Source: Frondihabitans peucedani (GTDB lineage: Bacteria; Actinomycetota; Actinomycetes; Actinomycetales; Microbacteriaceae). From it: a stretch of DNA of 64,000 nt. Of this stretch, positions 20,515 through 29,846 are shown piece after piece; the stretch's first letter is position 1, and each line of letters starts with the position of its first letter. The position numbers and the translations under genes were made by a program. The DNA is taken from positions 248,001-312,000 of the forward strand of contig NZ_BAABAU010000003.1 of the NCBI RefSeq assembly GCF_039537585.1, read 5' to 3'. Below the pieces are notes generated by a model. It was not told where the DNA came from and ran no database searches. It was given only the letters and a program-made list of their open reading frames with translations.

Positions 20515-21801
20515 TCAGACGTCGGTGTCGTCGATCGCGAGCGTCTCGTCGCTGGCGGCACTCGTCGTCTCGTCCGGGGCGGGGAACCTCGCGTCGAACT
20601 CGTGCCAGCGGTCGACCAGGAGTCCGACGGCCTCCTCGAAGCGCTCGGTCGCGCGGCCCCTGGTCGTGTCGCCGAAGTGGTGCTCCGCCCAGAAGTCGAG
20701 CCGGGCGCGGGCCTCCTCGTCGCCCAGCACCCGCTCCACCTGCGCGACGACGTCGCCCGCCTCGTCCGCTGTCAGCCACTCGGCGGCACCGAGGTAGCCG
20801 CCCTCGTCGACGTCGGCCTCGGGCGACACCGGACGGCAGACCAGCAGCGGCCGCCCGGTCGCGAGGCGGTCGTAGACCATCGCCGAGATGTCCGTGATCG
20901 CGACGTCGGCGGCGGCGAGCTGCCAGCCGAGGTCGGGGCCGTCGTCGTAGACGTGGCCCGCCCCCGGATCCCGGCGGTTCGCCTCCTCGAGGGCTCTCAC
21001 GGTCGCCTCGTGGGCCGCCCGGTACGCCGGGTCGACCACGCCGCTGCGCGGGTGCGGGCGGTAGACGACGCGGTGCCGACCCGTCGCGAGAAGGGCCGGC
21101 ACGAGGGCTGCGTGGCTGGCGATCGAGCCGTAGGCCGCCGCCGGACGGTCGCCCTCCCAGGTCGGGGCGTACAGCACCACGAGGCGCTCGTCGGGGGTGT
21201 AGGGCAGCCTGCCCTCGAAGTGGTCGGCCTGGGGGCGCCCGATCATGATGGCGCGCGTGTCGAGGTCGTAGTCCCACAGCTTCGACCCGAGCCGCTGCAG
21301 CGCGGCCTTGCCGGCGACGAAGGCGTAGTCGTACGCCTTGAACTGGTTCGTCGTCATGTACATCTTGTCGCTCTCGCCGTGGTTGACGAACACGTGCCAC
21401 ATGCGGCCGTAGCGCATCATCTGGAAGTTGCGGGAGTTCTGGTTGACGTACAGCGTCATCGCGACGGGGTTCGACTCGACGAACGCCTCGAGGTCGACCA
21501 CCTGCCGCGCGTACACCACGGGCACCGACGACTCGTCGAGCAGCGCGAGCATGGTCGCGGGGCTCCGGACGACGATCGCGACCGACCTCGTCTTCGCGAG
21601 GTGCTCCAGGGGGCCGTACCACTGCCGGATCTGGTAGAGGTTCACCGGCCCGTCGGCGAAGTAGACGGCGACCTGCACCGTGCCGGGCCGTGGCGCTTTG
21701 GCGCTCGTGTCGCGCGAGGCCAGGGTGCGGCGGTTGACGCGCGAGGTCCAGGCTCGCTTGACCAGGCCGTAGGCGAGACCGAGGTCACGGGTGAGGGGCA
21801 C
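20515..21801 (-). CDS. CDP-glycerol glycerophosphotransferase family protein (TagB/TagF-like)
   Basis: 428 residues, soluble and probably peripheral to the membrane. It matches the teichoic acid polymerase/primase fold: FVNHGESDKMY holds a catalytic His, VVLYAPTWEGD and VVYRPHPRSG follow, and ADVAITDISAMVYDRL is the Asp-Ser region that binds CDP-glycerol. These enzymes transfer glycerol-phosphate (or related polyol-phosphate) units onto a lipid-linked acceptor. It ends the minus-strand polymer group, 69 bases after the GT2 gene. No CDP-glycerol synthase (TagD) is seen nearby. Confidence 0.93.
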   Translation of the reverse strand: MPLTRDLGLAYGLVKRAWTSRVNRRTLASRDTSAKAPRPGTVQVAVYFADGPVNLYQIRQWYGPLEHLAKTRSVAIVVRSPATMLALLDESSVPVVYARQVVDLEAFVESNPVAMTLYVNQNSRNFQMMRYGRMWHVFVNHGESDKMYMTTNQFKAYDYAFVAGKAALQRLGSKLWDYDLDTRAIMIGRPQADHFEGRLPYTPDERLVVLYAPTWEGDRPAAAYGSIASHAALVPALLATGRHRVVYRPHPRSGVVDPAYRAAHEATVRALEEANRRDPGAGHVYDDGPDLGWQLAAADVAITDISAMVYDRLATGRPLLVCRPVSPEADVDEGGYLGAAEWLTADEAGDVVAQVERVLGDEEARARLDFWAEHHFGDTTRGRATERFEEAVGLLVDRWHEFDARFPAPDETTSAASDETLAIDDTDV

Positions 21802-21870
21802 GAGACGTTCTCCGTTCTGAGGGTTCTGCTGCTGGTGTCGAGCGGCGGGGGTGGTCGGCCACCACGACGC

Positions 21871-22752
21871 TCAGAGCAGGGGCGGTCGTCCTGCCCGAGC
21901 CATCCGCACCACTGTGCCCCACCCCATCGAGCGGCGTCCGCCCGGCGATGTCGCCCAGCCCTCCCGGAAGCCCGCGAACCAGGGCCGCAGCCGGTCCGGG
22001 CGCCGCGCCCAGCGGAGCACCTGCACCGCTGTCCACGATGCCACGTAGACGGGCACGAGGGGCCAGGGCAGGTTCCGCTTCGCCAGCCAGACGCGGTTGC
22101 GGGCGTTCAGCCGGTAGTACTGGCTGTGCCGCGCAGGATCGATCGAGGGGTGGTGCGCGACGAGGTCACCCGCGTACCACACGCGCTTCCCCTGAGCCCA
22201 CACCCGCCAGGCGAGCTCGATCCCCTCGTGAGCGTAGAAGTACGGCTCGCCCCACCCGCCGCACGCGTCGAAGACAGGGCGCGGGAGGAGCGTCGCCCCC
22301 TCCCACACCGAGAAGACGTCGCTCGAGTCGGTCGCCGAGCCCTTGCGGAGGCGCGGGATCCAGCGCCTCGGGTCGCCCGCACCGGCGGGGTCGGTGACCC
22401 GCGGCTGGAGCAGGCCGATGTCGCCGCTCGCCACGAGCATCCTGACGGCGTCGGCGAGGAAGGTCGTCGACGCGAGCGCCGCGTCGTCGTCCAGGAAGAA
22501 GACGTAGTCGCCCCGCACCTGGTCGGCGCCCCGGTTGCGTCCGGCGGGGATGCCGGCGTTCTCCGGCAGGACGAGCCGCCGCACGCCGGCGGGCAGTGCG
22601 CCGGGGTCGGCGCCGTTGCCGACGCAGACGATGTCGAGCTCGACGTCCTCCTGCGCGAGGACCGACGCGATACCGCGGGCGAGGTCGTCGGGGCGGCGCC
22701 CCTGGGTGAGACTGACCACGCCGATCGAGGGCCGCCTCGCGGGCTCGGTCAG
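21871..22752 (-). CDS. Glycosyltransferase family 2, probable CTG start
   Basis: 293 residues. The GT-A fold is clear: PSIGVVSLTQGRRPDDLARG at the start, NAGIPAGRNRGADQVRGDYV, the DxD-like FFLDDDAAL, and GWGEPYFYAHEGIELAWRV with the acceptor-site Glu. No ATG, GTG or TTG occurs before the first beta strand. CTG at 22750-22752 overlaps the previous stop as CTGA and gives a complete domain; the next in-frame start, GTG at 22717-22719, would cut off that strand. It is coupled to the CDP-alcohol phosphotransferase gene. Confidence 0.9.
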   Translation of the reverse strand: MTEPARRPSIGVVSLTQGRRPDDLARGIASVLAQEDVELDIVCVGNGADPGALPAGVRRLVLPENAGIPAGRNRGADQVRGDYVFFLDDDAALASTTFLADAVRMLVASGDIGLLQPRVTDPAGAGDPRRWIPRLRKGSATDSSDVFSVWEGATLLPRPVFDACGGWGEPYFYAHEGIELAWRVWAQGKRVWYAGDLVAHHPSIDPARHSQYYRLNARNRVWLAKRNLPWPLVPVYVASWTAVQVLRWARRPDRLRPWFAGFREGWATSPGGRRSMGWGTVVRMARAGRPPLL

Positions 22753-23558
22753 GAGCGCACCCGCTTCGACGACATGATGGCCACGAAGTGCCCGACCAGC
22801 GCCAGGAACGACAGCGGCAGGAGCACGCTGAGCAGGAAGCGGTCGGCCGTGACCTGGCCGACGGCCAGCCCGATCAGCGACACGACGAAGATGATGATCG
22901 TCATCTCGACCGAGTGGTACAGCCGGTGGAACGGCACGAAGCGCGCCGCGCTGCGGAGCCGGGCCAGCAGGCGCCCGCTCGGCACCGTCACTCCCCCGCG
23001 CTTGTCCTCGAGCTTCGTCAGGCCGGCGTTCGCCCTGGCGACGTGGACCATGTCGTTCAGGGCCTTGTTCAGCACGATGATCAGGGCGAGAGCGAGACCG
23101 AGGGTCGTCCAGAGGAAGTCTGCCGGCGTCTGGAACGGGAACCCGGCCGCCCGGATGCCGAGCATGACCGGGATCAGCGCCTCGGTCGTGTAGTGCCCGA
23201 CCTTGTCCAGAAAGACCCCGGCGGGCGACGACGAGCCGCGCCACCGGGCGACCTCGCCGTCGCAGCAGTCGATGAGCATCTGCAGCTGGCCCAGCACGAG
23301 TGCCAGGGCCGGGCCGGCGATGCCGGGGATCAGGAGCGAGAAGGCCGTGGCCCAGCCCGCCAGGATCATGAAGCCCGTCACGCCGTTCGCCGTGATCGAC
23401 GTCTTCAGGAACACCCAGGTGAGGTACGGCGAGAGGTCGCGCAGGTACAGCGACGCGGTCCAGTGCTCGGCGTTCGCCCTGCTCCGCACCTCCGGCGGCT
23501 GCGCGACGCGCCTCAGCTCGGCGATCGAGGAGGGTCGAGTGGTGGTCGGATGGGTCAT
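22749..23558 (-). CDS. CDP-alcohol phosphotransferase family membrane protein
   Basis: 269 residues with about six membrane segments. The motif DCCDGEVARWRG then PAGVFLDKVGHY follows D-x2-D-G-x2-A-R-x8-G-x3-D-x3-, but the last position is His rather than the usual catalytic Asp. Family members move a phospho-alcohol from CDP-alcohol to an acceptor in the membrane. ATG at 23556-23558 starts two bases after the preceding GT2 gene's stop. Context suggests it attaches or builds part of a phosphopolymer rather than a bulk phospholipid. Confidence 0.9.
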   Translation of the reverse strand: MTHPTTTRPSSIAELRRVAQPPEVRSRANAEHWTASLYLRDLSPYLTWVFLKTSITANGVTGFMILAGWATAFSLLIPGIAGPALALVLGQLQMLIDCCDGEVARWRGSSSPAGVFLDKVGHYTTEALIPVMLGIRAAGFPFQTPADFLWTTLGLALALIIVLNKALNDMVHVARANAGLTKLEDKRGGVTVPSGRLLARLRSAARFVPFHRLYHSVEMTIIIFVVSLIGLAVGQVTADRFLLSVLLPLSFLALVGHFVAIMSSKRVRS

Positions 23559-23560
23559 CG

Positions 23561-24604
23561 TTACCTTCCGACGTGCTCGGTGATGTTCTTGGTCAGCTTC
23601 GAGAAGCCCGCGACGAAGCCGAGGCCCCAGCCGAAGTGGATGCACGGCAAGACTACGAGAAACCACAGCTTGGTCGGGGCGTCTTCGGCGCGCGCCGACG
23701 TCACCGTCGCGGCCACCACGAAGAGGGCGTAGACGGCGGGCACGGCGAAGCCGACGAGCAGCCAGGCGAGGCCCGTGCCGAGGACCGCCCCGACGACGCC
23801 GACCAGGCCGACGACGAGTCCGAGCCCTACTCCCAGCACCATGACGGGCGGCACCAGGTACCGTAGCGAGTTCGAGAACGCGAAGCGCCGGACGAGCTCG
23901 CCCCGCCAGATGCCGGTGGCGACGAACTGCCGGACGAGCTTCTTCAGGCTCGGCCGGGGCCGGTAGGTGACCGTCAGCTCGGGCGTGAACCAGACCGTCC
24001 CTCCCGTCGCCCGGAGGCGCCGGTTGAGCTCCCAGTCCTGACCGCGCTTGATGTTCTCGTCGAAGAGGCCGACCTCGATCAGGCGGTGCCTCTGGAAGAC
24101 GCCGAGGTAGGCCGTCTCGGCCGGGCCCTCCTTGCCGCCCACGTGGTGCGGGGTGCCGCCCAGGCCGACGCGGCTGCCGTACGCGCGGGCGACGGCCTTC
24201 TCGAACGGCGTGCGGCCCTCGGCGTGCATGATGCCACCGACGTTGTCGGCGCCGCTCCGCAGCAGGGTCTCGACGGCGATCCGGGTGTAGTCGCGGGGCA
24301 GCACCGAGTGCGCGTCGACGCGCACGGTGACCGGGTACTGCGAGGCCAGGATCGCGACGTTCAGGCCGGCCGGGGTCGAGCCGACGGGATTCGGGATGCT
24401 CCGGATGCGGTCGTCGAGCGCCGCCATCTCGGCGACCACCTCGTCGGTGCCGTCGATGCTGGGCCCCAGGGCCAGGATGACTTCGAAGGGGCCCTCGTGA
24501 TCCTGCGCGATGAGGCTCTCGACGGCGGACCGGATGTCGCGCACCTCGTTGAGCACGGGCATGACGTAGGACACACCGACGGTGCGGCTGTCTCTGGAGG
24601 TCAT
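23561..24604 (-). CDS. Membrane-anchored glycosyltransferase family 2
   Basis: 347 residues. The N-terminal GT-A domain (about 1-240) has SYVMPVLNEVRDIRSAVESL, a DAHS sugar-nucleotide/metal site (VRVDAHSVL) and FDENIKRGQDWELNRRLRA. Two to four hydrophobic segments follow at about 255-335 (VMVLGVGLGLVVGLVGVVGA). This layout matches ExoA-type glycosyltransferases that work on lipid-linked acceptors at the inner face of the membrane. ATG at 24602-24604 has AGGAT upstream. It is the first gene of the four-gene minus-strand polymer unit. Confidence 0.93.
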   Translation of the reverse strand: MTSRDSRTVGVSYVMPVLNEVRDIRSAVESLIAQDHEGPFEVILALGPSIDGTDEVVAEMAALDDRIRSIPNPVGSTPAGLNVAILASQYPVTVRVDAHSVLPRDYTRIAVETLLRSGADNVGGIMHAEGRTPFEKAVARAYGSRVGLGGTPHHVGGKEGPAETAYLGVFQRHRLIEVGLFDENIKRGQDWELNRRLRATGGTVWFTPELTVTYRPRPSLKKLVRQFVATGIWRGELVRRFAFSNSLRYLVPPVMVLGVGLGLVVGLVGVVGAVLGTGLAWLLVGFAVPAVYALFVVAATVTSARAEDAPTKLWFLVVLPCIHFGWGLGFVAGFSKLTKNITEHVGR

Positions 24605-24678
24605 GTGATCCTGTGGCGTCGGGAGGGCGGGCGGCCGTGTGCTGGCCGCGGAGATCCGGACGAGCTTACCAGGCCGGA

Positions 24679-26346
<1,668 letters not shown>

Positions 26347-26508
26347 GCGCGAGTGCTCCTTCCAAGCCTCACCGTCACTCGCCGCGGCCGGTGAGCCGGT
26401 CGGGGAGCCCGGGAGCGATCCGGTCTCACATCATAGGCGGGCACCGTAAGGGGCAGCCGTGAACGGAGGTACGGTGTGAGGACACCCCGCCGAGCGCACG
26501 AGGACACG

Positions 26509-27708
26509 ATGACGACACTCGCCCCCTGGGAGCGCGCCGCGCGCGGCGCGATGCTCCTCGACTCCCACGGAACCCTCGCCCCGACGATCTTCGCCGAGAT
26601 GTCGGCGCTGGCCGCGTCGACGTCGAGCATCAACCTCGGGCAGGGCTTCCCCGACGAGGACGGCCCGGTCGAGGTGCTCGAAGCGGCGAGGAAGGCCATC
26701 ACAGACGGCGCCAACCAGTACCCGCCCGGGCGGGGCGTGCCGATCCTGCTCGAGGCGATAGCGGCTCACCAGGAGCGCTTCTACGGTCTGCGGCCCGATC
26801 CGGGGAGCGAGGTCCTCGTGACGGCCGGCGCGACGGAGGCGATCGCAGCGACCCTCCTCGCGCTGGTCGACGCCGGCGACGAGGTCGTCACGCTCGAGCC
26901 CTTCTACGACTCCTACGGCGCCGTCATCGGCCTGGCCCGAGGCGAGCACCGGACCGTGCCGCTCCGGGGGCCGAACTTCACCGTCGACCACGACGATCTG
27001 CGGCGCGCGATCACCGACCGGACGCGCGTGATCCTGCTCAACGACCCGCACAACCCGACCGGCACCGTGCTCGACCCGGCCACGAGGGCGCTCATCGTCG
27101 AGCTGGCCGAGCGGCACGACGCGGTCATCGTGTCGGACGAGGTCTACGAGCACCTGCTCTTCGACGGCCGGAAGCACGTCCCCATCGCCACCCTCCCCGG
27201 CGCAGGATCACGCACGGTCACCATCTCGTCGGGCGGCAAGACGTTCTCGACCACCGGCTGGAAGATCGGCTGGCTCACCGCTCCGGCGACGCTGGTGTCG
27301 CAGATCCTGGCGGTGAAGCAGTTCTTGACCTACGTGAACGGTTCGCCGTTCCAGCCGGCGATCGCGGTCGGCCTGGGCCTCCCCGACGCCTACTTCACCG
27401 GGATCGCGGCGACCCTCGAGCGCAAGCGCGACCTGCTCGAGTCGGGGCTCCGGTCGGCGGGCTTCGAGGTCTCGCACCCGGCCGGCTCGTACTTCGTCGT
27501 GGCCGATGCCGCGCCCCTCGGCTTCGACGACGCTGTCGACCTCTGCCGCCGCCTCCCGGCCCTGGCGGGCGTCGTCGGCGTGCCGATCAGCGCCTTCTGC
27601 CACGCCGACCTCGCCGCCGAGCTGCGGTCGAGGGTGCGGTTCGCTTTCTGCAAGCGCACGGAGGTGCTCGAGAGGGCCTCCGCGCAGCTCGCAGCGCTGC
27701 GGGCCTAG
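26509..27708 (+). CDS. Class I/II PLP-dependent aminotransferase
   Basis: 399 residues from ATG at 26509 (GAGG eight bases upstream; an earlier GTG start is less likely). Fold-type I features: NQYPPGRGVP, TAGATEAIAA, LNDPHNPTG (ring-contact Asn), SDEVYEHL (Asp contacting pyridine N), and the Schiff-base Lys in SSGGKTFSTTGWKIGW. The family includes methionine, glutamine and kynurenine aminotransferases (KAT/YbdL). It is convergent with a Nit2-like amidase, overlapping by four bases, which supports a glutamine-transaminase role; this is inference. Confidence 0.93.
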   Translation: MTTLAPWERAARGAMLLDSHGTLAPTIFAEMSALAASTSSINLGQGFPDEDGPVEVLEAARKAITDGANQYPPGRGVPILLEAIAAHQERFYGLRPDPGSEVLVTAGATEAIAATLLALVDAGDEVVTLEPFYDSYGAVIGLARGEHRTVPLRGPNFTVDHDDLRRAITDRTRVILLNDPHNPTGTVLDPATRALIVELAERHDAVIVSDEVYEHLLFDGRKHVPIATLPGAGSRTVTISSGGKTFSTTGWKIGWLTAPATLVSQILAVKQFLTYVNGSPFQPAIAVGLGLPDAYFTGIAATLERKRDLLESGLRSAGFEVSHPAGSYFVVADAAPLGFDDAVDLCRRLPALAGVVGVPISAFCHADLAAELRSRVRFAFCKRTEVLERASAQLAALRA

Positions 27709-28520
27709 GCGGACGCGCTGCGCGGCACCACGCCGAACCGCCGCAGCGCCAGCGACGGATTCACCCGGCGGACGCCCTCGAGCCGGTCGCGGCGGAGCTC
27801 CGCCACGGCGATCCCCCGCTCGTCGCCGATGGTCGCGATCTCGACACCCGACGGGTCGACGATCATGCTGTTGCCGACCCCGACCGGCGGAGTGTGGTCG
27901 GCGGCGGCCACATAGACCGTGTTCTCGATGGCGCGCGCCGTGACCAGGGTGCGCCAGTGGTGCTCCTTGAGCGGGCCGCGCACCCACTCGGCCGGCAGCA
28001 GGACGACCTCCACGCCGGCGTCGACGAGCAGCCGCGTCACCTCCGGGAACCGGACGTCGTAGCAGGTCTGCAGGCCGACCGTGAAGCCGTCGACGTCGAA
28101 GGTCTCGGGCTGCTCGATCCCGCCCGCCTCGACCCAGTCGGACTCGCGCTGACCGAACGCGTCGTAGAGGTGCAGCTTGCGGTAGGTCGCCTCGAGCGCT
28201 CCGGTCGGGGACACGGCGACGAGGGTGTTCGAGAAGCGGTCGGTGCCGGCGACGGCGACGAGGCCCGCGACGACGTGGAGATCGAGGCGCCGCGCGATCC
28301 TGCCGAGGCCTGTCACGAACGGCCCGTCGAGAGGCTCGGCCGCTTCGACGAAGCGCGGGCCGAGGTCCTTCTCGAAGAACGACGAGTACTCGGGGAACAC
28401 CACCACGCGAGCACCGCGATCAGCGGCACGAGACGCGAGCTCGTCGATCGAGGCGAGATTCTCGGCAGGATCGGAGGTGGGCGCGAACTGCGCGACGGCG
28501 ACCAGGATGCTCTCGCTCAT
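27705..28520 (-). CDS. Carbon-nitrogen hydrolase, Nit2/omega-amidase-like
   Basis: 271 residues. The catalytic triad is visible: Glu in VVVFPEYSSF, Lys in YRKLHLYDAFG and Cys in LQTCYDVRFPE. The YRKLHLYDAFGQRESDW segment resembles Nit1/Nit2 proteins, which hydrolyse omega-amides such as alpha-ketoglutaramate or deaminated glutathione. ATG is six bases after TAGGGT on the minus strand (28527-28532), a leaderless layout. It is convergent with the aminotransferase gene. Confidence 0.92.
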   Translation of the reverse strand: MSESILVAVAQFAPTSDPAENLASIDELASRAADRGARVVVFPEYSSFFEKDLGPRFVEAAEPLDGPFVTGLGRIARRLDLHVVAGLVAVAGTDRFSNTLVAVSPTGALEATYRKLHLYDAFGQRESDWVEAGGIEQPETFDVDGFTVGLQTCYDVRFPEVTRLLVDAGVEVVLLPAEWVRGPLKEHHWRTLVTARAIENTVYVAAADHTPPVGVGNSMIVDPSGVEIATIGDERGIAVAELRRDRLEGVRRVNPSLALRRFGVVPRSASA

Positions 28521-28526
28521 GTCGTC

Positions 28527-28532
28527 ACCCTA
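28527..28532 (-). promoter_or_regulatory. -10 box for the Nit2-like gene
   Basis: TAGGGT on the minus strand, six bases before the ATG. It is a TANNNT leaderless promoter. Confidence 0.5.
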
Positions 28533-28540
28533 ACCGCCCG

Positions 28541-29557
28541 TCACCGGAGCGGGTCGCTCAGGCCGAGGCTCCACACGGCGACGCCCCCGAGGTGCAGCTT
28601 CTTCGCGTAGGCCGTGCGGGCGGCGTAGGTCTTCGCGTCGGACCACCAGAGGACGGTCCCGTTCTTCAGGGTCGCGTGCCACTCGAGCTGCCGGGCGTCC
28701 CACACCGGGCTCACGTGGTCTCTCGCCGCGAGCGCGCGGGCGCCGGAGTCGGAGACCTGGACGCCGTCGCCGTGCTTCGGCCAGGTGTACCCGTACCCGG
28801 CGACGCCGAGCTGGATCCTGCCCGCCGGCACGGCCTTGAGCACCGGCGCGAGCGAGGATGCGACCCACGGCTGCCCGCCGACCGGCCCCGCCGTCGTCCA
28901 GGTGGGGCCGTGCTGGTCGTAGGCCATGAGCACGACGTGGTCGGCCGCGTTGGCCAGCCCCTCGAGGTCGTAGCCCTCGGCCGCGTAGTCGTCGGGCGTC
29001 GCCATGAGGCAGATCGAGACGCTCTTCGAGGCGCCCAGCCGCCACTTCAGCTTGGCGACGAGGTCGGTGAGCTGAGCAGGATGCCGCGGCGTCAGGCTCT
29101 CGAGGTCGACCGTGACGCCGTCCCACCCGTGCGCCTTCACCTCGGACGCGAGCCGGTTCACCACGGTGGTGATGTTCGCGGGCGATCCGAGGAGGCGGTC
29201 GCCGATCGCCGGCGAGAAGTCGCCGAGCGCTCCGTCGAAGTTGCCGACCAGGAGCTCCGCCTTCTTCTTCTGCGCGTGGGCGCTCTCGAGGAGCGACAGG
29301 GCCTCCGGGGCGACCGGCGTCAGCCCGGAGCCGTTGGACGTGACGTTGATGCCGTCGACGCCGACGGTCGTGACAGCCCTGCTGCTGGCCTGCAGCTGCT
29401 TCGCGGTCGTGCTGCCGGCCTCGGCGTAGCCGACGACCTGGAGCCGGGCTTTTGCGGGCGTGGACGGGGTCGCGGCGAGCGCCTGCGATGCGACGAGGCC
29501 GCCGCCGAGGAGGGCTGCCGCCGTGATCGCGGCGGTGACGGCGAGACGGGTGCGCAT
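28541..29557 (-). CDS. Secreted glycoside hydrolase family 18-like protein
   Basis: 338 residues with a clear signal peptide (basic start, hydrophobic core AAITAAALLGGGLVA, ALA cleavage site). The TIM-barrel catalytic strand WDGVTVDLESL matches the DxxDxDxE motif of GH18 as in spore and wall hydrolases of the YaaH/SleL group. HVVLMAYDQHGPTW and GVAVWSLGLSDP are later barrel strands. It probably cleaves chitin- or peptidoglycan-like glycans outside the cell. ATG is six bases after TAGGCT on the minus strand (29564-29569). Confidence 0.88.
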   Translation of the reverse strand: MRTRLAVTAAITAAALLGGGLVASQALAATPSTPAKARLQVVGYAEAGSTTAKQLQASSRAVTTVGVDGINVTSNGSGLTPVAPEALSLLESAHAQKKKAELLVGNFDGALGDFSPAIGDRLLGSPANITTVVNRLASEVKAHGWDGVTVDLESLTPRHPAQLTDLVAKLKWRLGASKSVSICLMATPDDYAAEGYDLEGLANAADHVVLMAYDQHGPTWTTAGPVGGQPWVASSLAPVLKAVPAGRIQLGVAGYGYTWPKHGDGVQVSDSGARALAARDHVSPVWDARQLEWHATLKNGTVLWWSDAKTYAARTAYAKKLHLGGVAVWSLGLSDPLR

Positions 29558-29563
29558 CCGGTC

Positions 29564-29569
29564 AGCCTA
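29564..29569 (-). promoter_or_regulatory. -10 box for the GH18-like gene
   Basis: TAGGCT on the minus strand, six bases before the ATG. A 15-base direct repeat GGCGGGCGGTCGATC (29591-29605 and 29606-29620) lies just upstream, where -35 contacts or an operator would be. Confidence 0.5.
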
Positions 29570-29669
29570 CGGCGTGGCGCGGCGTGGTCCGGCGGGCGGT
29601 CGATCGGCGGGCGGTCGATCGGCGGCCAGGATCGGCGTGCCTCGCGACCCGGGCGACCCCGGAAAGGCG

Positions 29670-29707
29670 AAAGGCCCCCGACCAGCAGTTGCTGATCAGG
29701 GGCCTTT
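29670..29707 (-). terminator. Terminator of tRNA-fMet
   Basis: A strong hairpin AAAGGCCCC (29670-29678) / GGGGCCTTT (29699-29707) lies seven bases past the tRNA 3' end. On the minus strand the stem is flanked by A- and T-containing sequence (AAAGG stem base, then CGCCTTTCC). It is the clearest intrinsic terminator in the window. Confidence 0.85.
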
Positions 29708-29713
29708 CTCTTG

Positions 29714-29787
29714 TTGCGGGGGCAGGATTTGAACCTACGACCTCTGGGTTATGAGCCCAGCGAGCTACCGAACTGCTCCACCCCGCG
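29714..29787 (-). tRNA. Initiator tRNA-Met (anticodon CAU)
   Basis: 74 bases without encoded CCA. It has the initiator features: a C1-A72 mismatch (base 29787 against 29715), three consecutive G-C pairs in the anticodon stem (CTGGG CTCATAA CCCAG), and anticodon CAT at 29751-29753. The acceptor stem is otherwise GCGGGG/CCCCGC. A promoter and a terminator flank it, so it is a single-gene unit. Confidence 0.97.
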
Positions 29788-29799
29788 GCACAAGAAATG

Positions 29800-29829
29800 A
29801 CTCTAGCACGGGGTCTCGCCTCGGTCCAA
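29800..29829 (-). promoter_or_regulatory. Promoter of tRNA-fMet
   Basis: On the minus strand TTGGAC (29824-29829) and TAGAGT (29800-29805) are separated by 18 bases, and the tRNA begins 12 bases after the -10. This is the only clear -35/-10 pair I could recognise in the window. Confidence 0.75.
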
Positions 29830-29846
29830 TCGAGGCCGATCGGCGC

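Noticed and set aside
19990-23193. 1067-residue plus-strand frame across the wall-polymer genes
   Set aside because: It spans several real minus-strand genes and their gaps and has no recognisable domain.
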